From Ustulina deusta (Eukaryota > Ascomycota > Sordariomycetes > Xylariales > Xylariaceae): DNA of 64,000 nt. The position numbers and the translations under genes are program-made. Location: positions 248,001 through 312,000 of the forward strand of contig JAJNNX010000054.1 in the NCBI GenBank assembly GCA_023159155.1, given 5' to 3'. Below, piece after piece: positions 51,701-62,268 of this stretch (position 1 is its first letter; each line of letters begins with the position of its first letter). Under the pieces are notes generated by a model. It did not search any database. It was not told the origin of the DNA and was given only the letters and a program-made list of their open reading frames with translations.

Positions 51701-52873
51701 ATGTCAGACATGCCCGCGCCATCAATTCCAAATCTCCTCACCCTCCGGGGTTCGAGGGGTGGTTCCGGAGCTCGGGGCCGGACGAGAGGCCGGGGTGGTA
51801 CCCGAGCCTCGGATCCCGCTACTGCGTCAATGCCCAGCCACGACGCCACCATCCAGAGCACCGACACCGATGCCGCCGTATCGCGCATGAGCGCCGTAGA
51901 TCTGGGCTACTTGGAAGATGAGTACGCTCGCTTTTTCGTGCAAGCGCCTGCCATCGGCGCGGCCGTCCGACGGCTACCTATCATTAATCGAGGTGAGATG
52001 AATGACGCGAGAAGCCTGTAGGCCACCGGCCGGGTAGTGCTGAGGCTGTGACCAGGGACGTACACGCGGACTACCGCCCTTGACAGGTTAATTGGCACTT
52101 TCTTGTCCTGTACCGAGGGTCACGAGCGGCAGATCGTGTCCCTGGGTGCGGGAACAGATACGCGGGCCTTCCGACTCTTTAAGGACCGGAACTTGCGCAA
52201 ACTCGTTTACCATGAGGTGGATTTTCCGACCGTGACCAATAGGAAATACCACCTCGTGAGAGCTACGGCCGCATTGAGAGCTGTCATCCGAGAGGCCGAT
52301 GCTATACACCAGACTCATACGTGGCGCGACGAGGAGCTCCCACATGCTAGCCAGTATTGGTGTCATGGCTTAGATCTAAGGAGTTTGTCGAAACCAGACG
52401 CGACACCAGTGACGTTGGTTGGACTTCGGACAGACCTACCGACGTTACTCATCTCAGAGTGCTGCCTATGCTATCTCGAGGTAACAGAGGCGTCTAAGGT
52501 TATACAATACTTCACAGACCAGATACCTCGTCTTTCATTTGTCATATACGAGCCAATCCACCCCAATGATCCCTTCGGGAAGCAGATGGTGTCTAACCTC
52601 GCGGCCCGACGCATACGGATGCCGACGTTAGAGGAATACACTGGTACCGGCAAGCAGGAAGCTCGGTTGCGAGACGCAGGCTTTCAGTGGGTGCATAGCC
52701 TGACGATAGAACGCATATGGGAGGACTGGATTTCCCTAGAGGAGAAAGAGAGGGTCGACAATCTGGAGGGTCTTGACGAGATTGAAGAGTGGAGTCTCCT
52801 GGCGGACCATTACTCTGTATCTTGGGGCTGGAGAGGGATAAGCTTGGACGGCTGGAGATTAGGCTCAAGCTGA
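51701..52873 (+). CDS. PPM1: Leucine carboxyl methyltransferase 1 (PP2A methyltransferase)
   Basis: Two exons, 51701-51992 and 52056-52873, with a 63-bp intron (GTGAGA...ACCAG) whose removal restores the family block [15 protein letters not shown]; the product has 369 residues. The S-adenosylmethionine-binding glycine motif is at 126-134 (SLGAGTDTR), followed by the acidic EVDFP block and, further on, [20 protein letters not shown] and the C-terminal SVSWGWRGI. These are characteristic of LCMT1/Ppm1, a cytosolic enzyme that methylates the C-terminal leucine of the PP2A catalytic subunit and so steers its assembly with regulatory subunits. The N-terminus ([10 protein letters not shown] followed by a Gly/Arg-rich stretch) is of the fungal type. 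A second ATG lies three codons downstream of the chosen start. No disabling mutations. Confidence 0.93.
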
Positions 52874-54121
52874 GAATTGTGGTGTATTGAGATGTAGCGC
52901 CCGAGGTAGGGGGTTCGCTGCCCTCTGAGCCACCGCGAATGACTGCCTCGGACGCTTGCTACGCATACTTACTCATGACCGCGTTGTTAGCTCATGTCAG
53001 AGCACCATACAGAATCCTCTTAACCTATGGGCCCCTGTGCTCTATCCTAGTTCTGCAGTTTAACTCGACGATATGGTCTTACTCGGTGTGTAAGTTGTGC
53101 AATAGCAGTTGTCTATCGACCTACCGCTGGTCGAATCGCCCTTTTTGTGGCGTTGCGGGCTCTGTCTTACGGTCTTCTAGCACTGAAAATCATGCATTAT
53201 TCGCGTTCGAACTTGAAGCTTCCATCGATGGTTTCATCGTGTCATCCATCTACGTTTCTCTGTCCCCTCTCACCATCATGTCGACGGCTACGATGTTTGG
53301 AAGTCCTTCATGCGCTAGCTCTGCTAGAGGCAAGTCTTCAGTACGAAGCACTCTGCTGACTCATCGTGGCGGTGCGGCGGTCCCGACCTGCCCTCACCCA
53401 GCCACCTGATTTCTTAATCAGGCCCCTCTTTTCATCACGTGATCACCCGTACCCAGTCTTCTCCACTCCATTAAACGCGTGCCTCATTGACCCTCTCTCC
53501 TCCAACTCCACTGTCCTCATCACATCCCACCACATTTTAATGACTTCCTTATCTACACCCTAAGCTCCACGCGTCGCCTTCTCTGGATGCATCCTTGTCA
53601 TCATCGCGTTTGTGTTCAAAAGGCTCGGCCTAAAGGTATCCGCCTCCTCGCGGGTGATCGCGCACGCCTGCTCAAGGCCATATGGCGAGTGTGAGCTGTC
53701 ATTCGCAACCAGAACCATCTCTCTACCGGCCTCTACCCATCGCCCACGGCCGATGGAAGACCCGGGGTTCTGGCAAGGGGCCGGGTTGTTGGAGTGCTTT
53801 GCATGAAATCACTCGGCTGCCTGCCTGCGATGACTGTTGTCACCTCGTTCGCTATGGCTGGGCGAAGGCGTGCGGGGACGATGCCCCTCTCTCTCCTTCC
53901 TCCTTGTCTTGTGTTTATGCCCATCACACCTCTCTCCTTTCGCCGTTTCCATCATCCGATTCCATCCGATCTGGAGTCAAGGCTGCTCCTCTGCCAGAAG
54001 CCTGGGCGGGTGGGATTCTCTGTCCCTACTGCTGGGGACCGAGGGGTCATACTTTTCATACTTTTACTGACTCTCAACCAGTGTTTCTCTCAGCTAACTT
54101 GATCTAGGTGATGCCGTGTAA
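52874..54121. other. Intergenic region, no supported gene
   Basis: 1.2 kb between PPM1 and the next plus-strand gene. A 156-codon open frame at 52939-53409 has no recognisable domain and an unprotein-like make-up. From about 53420 the plus strand becomes pyrimidine-rich (many CTCC/TCTC tracts), typical of fungal promoter and leader DNA. Confidence 0.55.
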
Positions 54122-55300
54122 ATGTCGTCAACAGTCTCCGATTCCGATTCCGATGCAGGCCCAGTTATCGCCCCTCCAACCACCCCCTCCTCCAACTCCA
54201 ATATAGACATCACAGCGCAGCTGGCCGTCATGACATGGCGCGCCTCCAACGGTGAGGACCAGTGCTTGTCGCACCTGAACTTGGACTTGCACTATGATGC
54301 CCGCTCCAGCAAAGCTTTTTTTAAATTACGCGCTGCCGTTGCGCTCAAGTCTCATCCCAGCTCACGCAATACTGCCGTCTTCCTCTTTGTTCATCCCGAG
54401 CGTATACGTGCCCTCGTTCTCGATGACTCGCCATGTGCTGCAGAAGCGAGGATGCTTGGCCCCGAGACAGTCTGTCTGCACTTTGAACTGAGTAGATTGC
54501 CGGCCCTAGTTGTGCCGAAGGAATCCCTTGCTCCCCGGAATCAAACATCTGGTAACCTGCTGGATTCTTTGCGAGCAGTAGTTCAGCAATCTACCTTTTC
54601 TGTCTACGCCAAAATACCATGCAGACGCCTACCACGGCAGCGATTACTTGCACTCTGTGGCGCGGCGTCTCGCAACGAGCTCAGATCTATAGCCGCCCAT
54701 AGCAACGCTTCTAGTCTTTATGCCGGTGCTGGAGGGAAAATTATTGAGGGTGATAGTCTTTTTCGCCCCGACAGTACTGCTGTTAGTGAGGGACGTGAAT
54801 CTGCAATCGAGCCTCTCGTGGAGAACCCTCCGTCCTATGACGAGGTTACTCCTGGACCGCCGCCTGCAGGTAAGTCTACGAAGTGCAGATGCCTGTTTCG
54901 CTAGTCCATGTTCATTGACAGTGTAGCAGTAGTGCCTAGTTCACAGAAACGACGGCGGCTTAGCACCCCTGAACCCGAAACTGTACCTCTTGAACGTTTG
55001 GACCGAAAATATATCGAAGATATCTGCGCTCACATGATAGACAATAGGCTCGGTCAGCTTAGACGCGATGTGGCCAAGCAGCTCCAAGACTTGGAGAATC
55101 ATGTTATAGACTACGTCGATGAGCAACTAATCCTCCAACGACAGGAAGCAACAGAGGATCTCCGTCTCCAGACAGAAGATGAGTATTATGGACAGAAGCT
55201 GGACCTCCAAAATTATGTACGTGAGGAGATAGAGGAGGCTGAAGGTCGAATCTTGGATCATTTAAGTACTGCGAGTTTCTCGTTACAATTGAATCCATGA
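54122..55300 (+). CDS. Uncharacterised protein with C-terminal coiled-coil region
   Basis: Two exons, 54122-54869 and 54930-55300, with a 60-bp intron (GTAAGT...GTAGCAG). Of three nearby acceptors only this one keeps frame and joins GPPPA to VVPSSQKRRRL; the product has 372 residues. The first 230 residues form one soluble domain that I do not recognise (AQLAVMTWRASNGEDQC, NTAVFLFVHPERIRALVL, ETVCLHFELSRLPALVVP). A PPSY motif, a possible WW-domain ligand, lies at 236-239. A basic KRRR (about 256-259) may be nuclear-import signal. Residues from about 270 to 365 are rich in Glu, Leu, Gln and Asp with heptad-like spacing and probably form a coiled coil. Without splicing the first exon would end ten codons later at a TAG, so a short isoform is possible. 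Function unknown; this could belong to an accessory fungal gene family. Confidence 0.75.
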
Positions 55301-57729
55301 AACGTGAGGAGCTGGTCCCCGAGTTGCTGAGTGACCGAGTCTTAGGACCCGAGCGTAGCCTATCACTACTGTTCGTTCTCTGCCATGTTGTAATGAGATT
55401 TACTGCCAAGCTCTACAGGCACTTCGTGAATGTTGTACGACTCCGACTCAGTTTTAATTAAATAAGAAGAGAAAGCTGCGGTTGGTCAGGAGCGTACACC
55501 CCGGCAGCTGTCCAGCCTGCTCTAGGTCAACCAGTTTAAAGTTGCTTAGGCATCTTGATGTACCATTATGGCGCGGAAAGAAGAAGCGCACCCGCGCAGG
55601 TTGGCACGAGTCACAATACGTGGATTTTAGGGTAAGAGACTCTCGAAAGGAAGCTGGGCATTTCAAAGCTTTGCATGCAAAGTAGGCAGAGAGAAGCCTT
55701 GTCCTGGACCTGCAACCAAAATAAACAATACCTGATCGCCACCTTCATGTTCAATATCTAGCAGTTAACGCTAGCACGAGCGCCTCGGTTGGTAGACGCA
55801 AAGATCAGAGCCTAATAATAACTGTCATTTCCAACCTTCATTAAGGTTCTTTGTATCACGGAGTATATATGCCGTTAATCCGCAGATAGGAATAACCGTG
55901 TAGTGTTTCTTCGTAAGATTTATTTAATACGGCTCGCTTCGTATCGTTGTTGCCCTTTGTGGTAGGTAGCGGCAGCTGCTGGCATTGTCGACCCGAGGAC
56001 CGAAGATGATCCTGACAGGTGCAGTCTGGAGCTAATCGAGGGCGGGAACCACTTAGGCTAGAGAGTGAGCCGGCAAGGTTGCTGACACCTTCTTAGTTAT
56101 ACGGAAAAAGGCTCGTCGGAGGCTGCCATGTACTTGGAAGAGACGACTCTCGCTTCTGACCTGTTCCATATGGAACGCAATGAGTGCGTCTACGCTCACG
56201 TTAATACCACATTGGCAGTCGTTGCAATGGAAATAGTCATAATTGAGCTATAAAGGAGTCTGAGGGTATGGTGTCTCACAATTGCTATATCATGTAAGAC
56301 TTGCTATGAATTGTTTTGGGGCTGTGATTGTCTTGTAACAACAATGCCACTACTAGATAGTGTAGGGTGCAATTCAGAGATAGCAAATTTACAGTTTCCA
56401 CCTGACTGCTAATGGGTTAAAATTGAACTACTAGGTTACTTAAACCGCATGTAGTGAGTGACTGTACCAAAACGGTGTCTTCTAAGCAGTCTGGTGCTAA
56501 TTAACCTTAGCCGCCATTTTTCACGTTGACCCTCATCCCGTCCCCAGGTTTAAACATGACCTGTCAAGTCTAGATCGATCCATATTAGTACTCCGTAGGC
56601 CTTCGGCCAAGACTCTACGACAACGTGAGGGGACTTACGTCATATAGAGCCGACTTGAACTGAAAATTGGGCTTGGAGACTTTTATCGGGTGACCATTCC
56701 CGTCATGTGCGACCTCGCACCCGTCCTCTTTATGGGTGGGAAGTTAAATACTCTCCATCACTTCATGTAGCTAAGTAGGTGGCGTAGCAGAGTGCTAGAG
56801 CTACTTAATTAGAACTATTCAAATCAATGGGGTTGTAGGGTTGGGGGATGGAGCTCATAGGCCCTCTAAAGTAAAGCACCCATGTCCTTCGGGACCCATA
56901 GCAAAATACAAATCACTATGGCACAGGGTAGATGAGTAGCCCATTTCAGCGTGCGTGTTCTTTTTCTCTTCCCTCGGAACTTGGAACACTCTCGGTCCAT
57001 GCAGAAAGCCTCCGGCTATAAGGAAATCATCCAACTATAACATACCGTACCTAACTGAGTTGAATCCTCGCTTTACTTATGCGCCTAAATTAGGATAGAG
57101 GTGGATTAGCATGCCAAGTGATTTCAACATTCGTATTAAACTACTGATCTTATGCACTTCCACGTTCTAGCAAACTACTTACTTGGTTATTATCAGCAAT
57201 TAGTTGAGGAGTTAACTCTAGGATGTGCGAGAATATCATTGATGCATGAATGGTTTAAATCACCTTTGGAGGCTGGTTCTGGCTATATTCATCTTGTGTC
57301 TATTAGTCTCTAGAAGTGTCGTCTCTTAGTAGTTACCACCAATAATGTAGACTCGATGAATACCTTCTTCCCTCAAGAATCCATCGGCATCTCTTAGTCT
57401 TCCATCCCGAAGTATCATAGAAGTGTTGGGTTGTGGCTCTAGAACTGCGGCAAAGGCTTTTTCTTTCGTTTTCTAGTTTTTTCTAGTTTTTTCTAGTTTT
57501 TATGCGGTTTTTCTTTTCTGGTTTTTCTTTTCTAGTTCTTCTTCTTGTTTTCCCTCCGTTTTTTTCCGTTTCCCTTTTTTTGTTTTTTTGTTTCTATTTT
57601 TCCTCCTTTGTAGGTTAGCTAGCTAGCCGCACTAGGCAAACAATTTCATCTTGAATCATTCTAGCAACAGACTGATAAAGCAGAGTTTTATAAATGTAGC
57701 CAAAGTTTAGGAGCAATGACCCTTTGTGT
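55301..57729. other. Gene-poor intergenic region, 2.4 kb
   Basis: Normal base composition but no frame with protein-like features on either strand; the longest open stretches are about 70 codons. A pyrimidine-rich tract occupies 57458-57600 (listed separately). The rest shows no repeat or RNA that I recognise. Confidence 0.55.
57458..57600 (+). repeat. Imperfect TTTTCTAG polypyrimidine repeat
   Basis: Irregular reiteration of TTTTCTAGTTTTTTCTAG and TTTTTCTTTTC, nearly all pyrimidine on the plus strand. It lies upstream of the opposite strand's small ORF end, so it is not obviously a leader. Confidence 0.7.
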
Positions 57730-57924
57730 TTAACGCTTCCACCACGTGGCCGGCGCTTCCCCTGATTCACCGGCAGGTGGGGGACGGTGTACTGTGGGGG
57801 CCGGCGCTTCCCCTGATTTACCGGCAGGTGGGGGACGGTGCACAGTGGGCTTGCCGGGACCTTGTGTACTCGGCTTGTCAGTTGTAGGCTTCGACGTTGT
57901 GGTTGTATCCTTTTTAGAAGGCAT
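57730..57924 (-). CDS. Small proline-rich ORF with two 17-residue repeats
   Basis: 64 codons from ATG at 57924. After a Lys/Thr-rich start (MPSKKDTTTTSKPTTDKPST) the product has two copies of PTVHRPPPAG[KE]SGEAPA encoded by a 51-bp tandem repeat. The repeat copies differ at a few sites, and one changes Lys to Glu. No signal peptide or domain is present. It could be the 3' end of a longer spliced gene, a small secreted or cytosolic repeat protein, or a chance frame over a GC-rich minisatellite. I have no evidence of expression. Confidence 0.3.
   Translation of the reverse strand: MPSKKDTTTTSKPTTDKPSTQGPGKPTVHRPPPAGKSGEAPAPTVHRPPPAGESGEAPATWWKR
57748..57849. repeat. 51-bp tandem duplication
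   Basis: Units 57748-57798 and 57799-57849, each starting GGCCGGCGCTTCCCCTGATT and differing at about five positions. The unit length is a multiple of three and keeps the small ORF open. Confidence 0.85.
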
Positions 57925-58804
57925 TTTCCTCGTTTTGTTATACTTTATGAATTGTCTAGGTGGTTCGCTCTATGTGATCTCGTGGGGCAAGTGCTTCACT
58001 TTAGGTGCCTGGTGTTGTTTTAACCAGCAAAGTATTTTATCCAGGTAAACCTAAAAGATTTATATATTGAGTATTATGGGTACTTAGTTAGCAAAACTTC
58101 GGTGGTGTTTGTAAGCAAATAGACATATATTAGTCTTGGACAATGTTTTAACACCGTTTGTTTTGAAATTATTGTTATCCCTTTCTTCCTGCGTTACACC
58201 ATTGCTTTCTTATGAACAATGAAACTGTTGTAAATATTGTTAGCACAAAGCCTTATAGGGAACTCTGGGATTCTTACACGATAACTCATCTTTGGCAGCC
58301 TCCCGTAACTCAACTTCTAACTTGCGCGACGCAAACTCGGGCATCCTGTTATGTAATAAATGCCCCCAAGATTAAAATAAAGTGATAAGCATAGCTGAAC
58401 TATTGATCTTCCAACTTTGGGCAGTGATATGGGACTCATCTCCGACAAGTGGGTTTGATACGGTGAGGGCGCCGGATTGGAACCGCTTTAATGGGGTAAA
58501 TAAATGCATTATGAGTTTCCGCTTGAATTTCACCGTAAGGAGGATACGTGTAAAGCATGACAGCTATCATAGAACTCAGGTAGGGCCGAATGATTTCATC
58601 TCTGAATTCCCCGGTATCCCCCTTCGTTCAGAAAAGCCTCGCAATAAAAAGTCATCGAAGCATTCTCTAGTTATACACCCTGGATCTGCGTGGAAACCTT
58701 CTCCCATTGTTTTCCTTGCTTGCAGCTAGTTGGAGCACTAACCTACTCGGCACGGAGCATTTATCCCGAGGTCCGTATCCTTCAGACCCCCCACTTATTC
58801 GATG
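57925..58804. other. Intergenic region, no supported gene
   Basis: 0.9 kb upstream of the small ORF and downstream of the SNF2 gene. An open stretch of 115 codons at 58382-58729 (+) has no recognisable features. No repeats seen. Confidence 0.5.
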
Positions 58805-61800
58805 CTATTCAGAACTCATGTCGAAAAGTGACCTGAGATCCTGAACCTTTTTCAGCGCGAGATGAGATTGTCAACATTATTTGGGGACTCACCTCAAGTG
58901 TTCCAGAAAGAGTTTGCGTCCCTGTGTCAAAAGTAAATTTTGCAAGCCGGTTCTTTTTCTTCTGGAGGTTGATAATATTCTACAGGGGGTTAGTGAAGGA
59001 TAATACAAGAAAAAGATGAATAATAAACCTAATTAATTACCTGCTCTATGGTGGTCTTCATCACATATCGGGTAATCGTGACTTGCCGAGTCTGCCCCAT
59101 CCGTAGGGCTCGTGCAATAGCCTGCTCTTCTACGGCCGGGTTCCATTGGGGCTCCACAAGGTGCACCTTGTTAGCGACTGTCAGGTTCAATCTATTGCAA
59201 GGTAAGTATCCGTAGAAACAATGACTTGTCTTCTTGGAATGGATATACCCAACAGCCCCGGTTCCGATAGTCATAAGCAAAACAGATACCCCGGGGTCTT
59301 CCTTGAAGGCTTTTAGGCCTTTGGATCTCTCTACGTAACTCGTCCGGCCGTCAACCTGACGATAGATGATCCCTGTCTGTCTGAGAAGCTGAGAAAGGAG
59401 ATCCAGGGTGGATGTCCAATAAGAGAAGACAATGCTTGTCTATGTTAGCACCGGATCGCTCCAGCCAGGACAAGCAAGCTACTCACTTTTTGGAATCCGG
59501 CCCACTTCGTACTACGCTTTGCACGACTGCATTAAGTTTCGTCGAGAAGCCATTTCGCTGGAATGATTTTTTCTGCATTGTTAGGATATTGGCCGCCCTA
59601 TCGAGTGTCATGCCTGCGTCACGGCCACTGCTATCTGCATCGCTTCCCTGACTGTCGGCGGAGTCTGGGAGAGGGCTGGACTGGAATAGCGGTCTTCCAC
59701 AGTCTGGGCAGAAAGAGCAGCCGTCTAAAAGAATGAGGGTGTCTTCGTCCGTGGCCGAGCAGCGTTCGCATCCAGTGTCCAATTTCTGCCGTCCTATCTT
59801 AGCACCTGTGCTAGCGCTGGTCGATGAGAACGTTCCAAGGTTGCATAGCATGCGCAGTCTTAGCGTTGCGGTGAAAAGCTTGCTGCAGCTACTGGTATTT
59901 CCCTTACTAATGAGTGCATCGACTTGCTTCCTGGTATCATCTAATATTAGGTCATAGAGACGCCGCTCTTCAGATGAGAACTGGAGGGTTACATGTTCTT
60001 GCCGAAATGGTGGCAGAGTTAGACACTTCTCGCTCCTCCGCAGACAGTAAGCCTCCAGATATCCTCGAAGGGGCTTCGCAAAGTTCGGGCCACCTTCCGA
60101 AAGCGGCCCTATAATGTACTTCTGAAAAGTTACTCTAGTCGACAGGTGTGGAAGTTGAAGGAATTGAGCCAGAGATGTCAGATCCTCCAGTTTGTTCTGG
60201 ATAGGGGTGCCTGTAAGACACCATCTCCTCCTAGTATCCAGGCATGTTGCGGCCCGAAATTGCTTAGAACTAGAGTTTCGGATCCAATGGGCTATATATC
60301 GTCAGCCATCCGGTGCTCGGCAAGTGAATAAATTTAGATATCACAAATATCACGAAAAGTGCATACCCTCGTCAAGTACTATGCGATACCATTCCATTTG
60401 ATAGAGGGTACGTTGGCCGGCACTGTCCGCGGCCAGCGTTGCATATGTAGTTAGTACTAAGCCGACAGACTTCAGAGCTTCTGCATCCCGGGGACGGTTT
60501 TGGCCATGGAAACAAACAAAAGTTAGAGCTCCTAGGGAAAAATGGCTGCAATGGTCAGGAATTAAATTCAGATAGCGGGTCATCAGCGCCTACGTCCGTA
60601 TCTCGGATATCCAACTTTCCAGAAGCTCTGCGGGCAATTAGAACACGACCATATGTGCGGTGACCTAAGCTTACGGGCAGATGACACAACAACCAAAGTT
60701 GCTTTTGTGCGAAATTTGTTGCTGTATTCGTTCCCGGATGCCTCGTAAAACTTGCTGGAGTCCTCAGCTGCTGGCATAGATCGCAAGACGGCCGCGAGCA
60801 TCGTAAGCGTTTTGCCGAGTCCCATCACATCAGCAATCAACCCGCCGAAAGACATAGACACTGGCGATTCGATTCTGACAAGTAATTAGCAACGATATCT
60901 CCCAAGAGAGGAAGCTGTTCTTTGCATACTGTATACCGACAGCTTGACATAACCGTGCAGCAAGCCGTTGGCTGAATGCTTCTTCCTCTCGCTGAAGAAT
61001 AAAACGCACGCCGTCGTTTTGATGTCTACTTATTTTTAGCAAAAAGCCATTCATTATATAACTGAATATTGCTGTGATACTTGCATTTTAAGCTCTGCGG
61101 TGAGCCCGGTAGGAAACTCCAGTTTCTCTGTGGCCACATCCGTGTATGCCAGAGACTCCAGGATTCTCCCAACTTCTTCTGAAATACTAGTAGTATCGAG
61201 AACGCATGGGGAGTTATTCACTGTGCCGACGAAATCTCGCATATTGAATTCTTCATTAGCAAAGGTGAGGAACTGTGGATTATGATACTCGACCTCTGAA
61301 TGCAAGGATTCAGGATGCTGGAGATATGCCGACACCTTTGACAGTTGGTAAGCCACGTCATCTGCGGTCGACATTGAGCCAAATATGTTAATTGAGAGTT
61401 GAAATGATTGCGACACTTGCTTAGATATCCGCTGACGCTTCAGAAAAACACTGGACCGGACAACCGCTTCAAACCGTAACATTGGTGTTTCACTAAGAGC
61501 GCTCAAGCGGGAGGCAGTTCGGGTATCTAAAACAGCAAATTCGTCCCCATTTTCGGAGCAGAGGAAGTGAATGTGGTCGTTCGCTTGCACGCGGAAATTC
61601 GTAAATGGTGCAGCATCTCTGGTAGCAGGCAAATTGGACATCCTTGTGCTGCCTAGGGTCTTTGCAGCCGCATCATATAACTGAAGATGAAGTGTGAGAC
61701 GCGATAGTTCAATTGGCCTGAGAAATCATGTGCCTTACCGCTCCATAACAGACTTCCTGGTCAAGCCATTTCCCCCCAGAAGGATGTTTAAGTCCTCCTG

Positions 61801-61807
61801 TTAGCAT
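58805..61807 (-). CDS. SNF2-family ATPase, RAD5/HLTF-like, 11 exons
   Basis: Exons: 61807-61739, 61680-61085, 61025-60930, 60874-60675, 60627-60594, 60545-60367, 60291-59487, 59434-59249, 59191-59041, 58979-58893, 58840-58805; the sum is 2439 bp, 812 residues, no stop. Motifs appear in order: LKIHQNDGVRF (Q-motif region, about 221-231), Walker A ADVMGLGKT (268-276), LVLTTYATLAAD, DEAH (390-393), WCLTGTPIQN, a Cys cluster CERC...CSFCPDC (566-589), SIVFSYW-like NIVFSYW, MTIGTGAVGLNLT, VEPQWNPAVEEQAIARALRM (734-753). The Cys cluster between the lobes matches where RAD5/HLTF proteins carry a RING finger, but only five Cys are present, so ubiquitin-ligase activity is doubtful. Such ATPases move along DNA or remodel chromatin in the nucleus. 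Many frames look broken until introns are removed. The start is uncertain: an in-frame ATG at 61879 would add 24 residues. Divergent from the NLR gene. Confidence 0.85.
61026..61084 (-). other. Probable GC-AG intron of the SNF2 gene
   Basis: The intron starts GCAAGT and ends AAGTAG. Using the GC donor joins AAA-AT to A-CAT-CAA and gives L-K-I-H-Q, the expected LxxHQ block. The only nearby GT donor (four bases downstream) puts the next exon out of frame. CTAAA near its end can serve as branch site. Confidence 0.65.
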
Positions 61808-62268
61808 TGTGTTTGAAGTGAACAAGGCATCTAATAATAGTTCTCGAAGGTCGCCCGAGGGACTTGCGCATCTTAGCATCACCCAACTGTTGGCGGTATG
61901 GCGACTAGGTAAGCCGGAATTATGAACTCAACTAATTATTTGAGCAAAAGCATTTAAATTGGCGGTTACGCTTTTAGCTGCAGGCTAGATGGGGAGTGTT
62001 ATTGGTGGGCTAAGATGCCTGAGCGGGTCAGGCATACCGAGGTGCAGCGTGGCTGAGGCAACCAGCCGCCGCCACGTCACATCTGGTGAGAATGCCTTGC
62101 CATCCCTCATTTGCACCTGACCATAGGGACCAAAAGTGCGCTGTCTGTCTGTGAGTACACCGCCACCATTCCACTTCAACGCCTGCAACAAATTTCTCAC
62201 CCTTCTTTCTGATGATTACTCTTTTGTCCTTATCACCTATATTGTTGCCTGGACCATCGGAGTCTTAG
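61808..62268. promoter_or_regulatory. Shared upstream region of the SNF2 and NLR genes
   Basis: 461 bp between divergent start codons. It may contain 72 bp of SNF2 coding sequence if the upstream ATG at 61879 is used. The minus-strand 71-codon frame at 61985-62200 has no protein-like features. No specific binding sites identified. Confidence 0.5.

Noticed and set aside
52939..53409. 156-codon plus-strand frame downstream of PPM1
   Set aside because: No recognisable domain, Ser/Leu/Cys-rich with no intron or leader signals; likely intergenic.
58382..58729. 115-codon plus-strand frame
   Set aside because: No domain or signal sequence and no neighbouring exon that extends it.
59029..61641. SNF2 gene as a frameshifted pseudogene
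   Set aside because: Manual splicing with ten short introns restores one continuous frame with all motifs, so the apparent frameshifts are introns.
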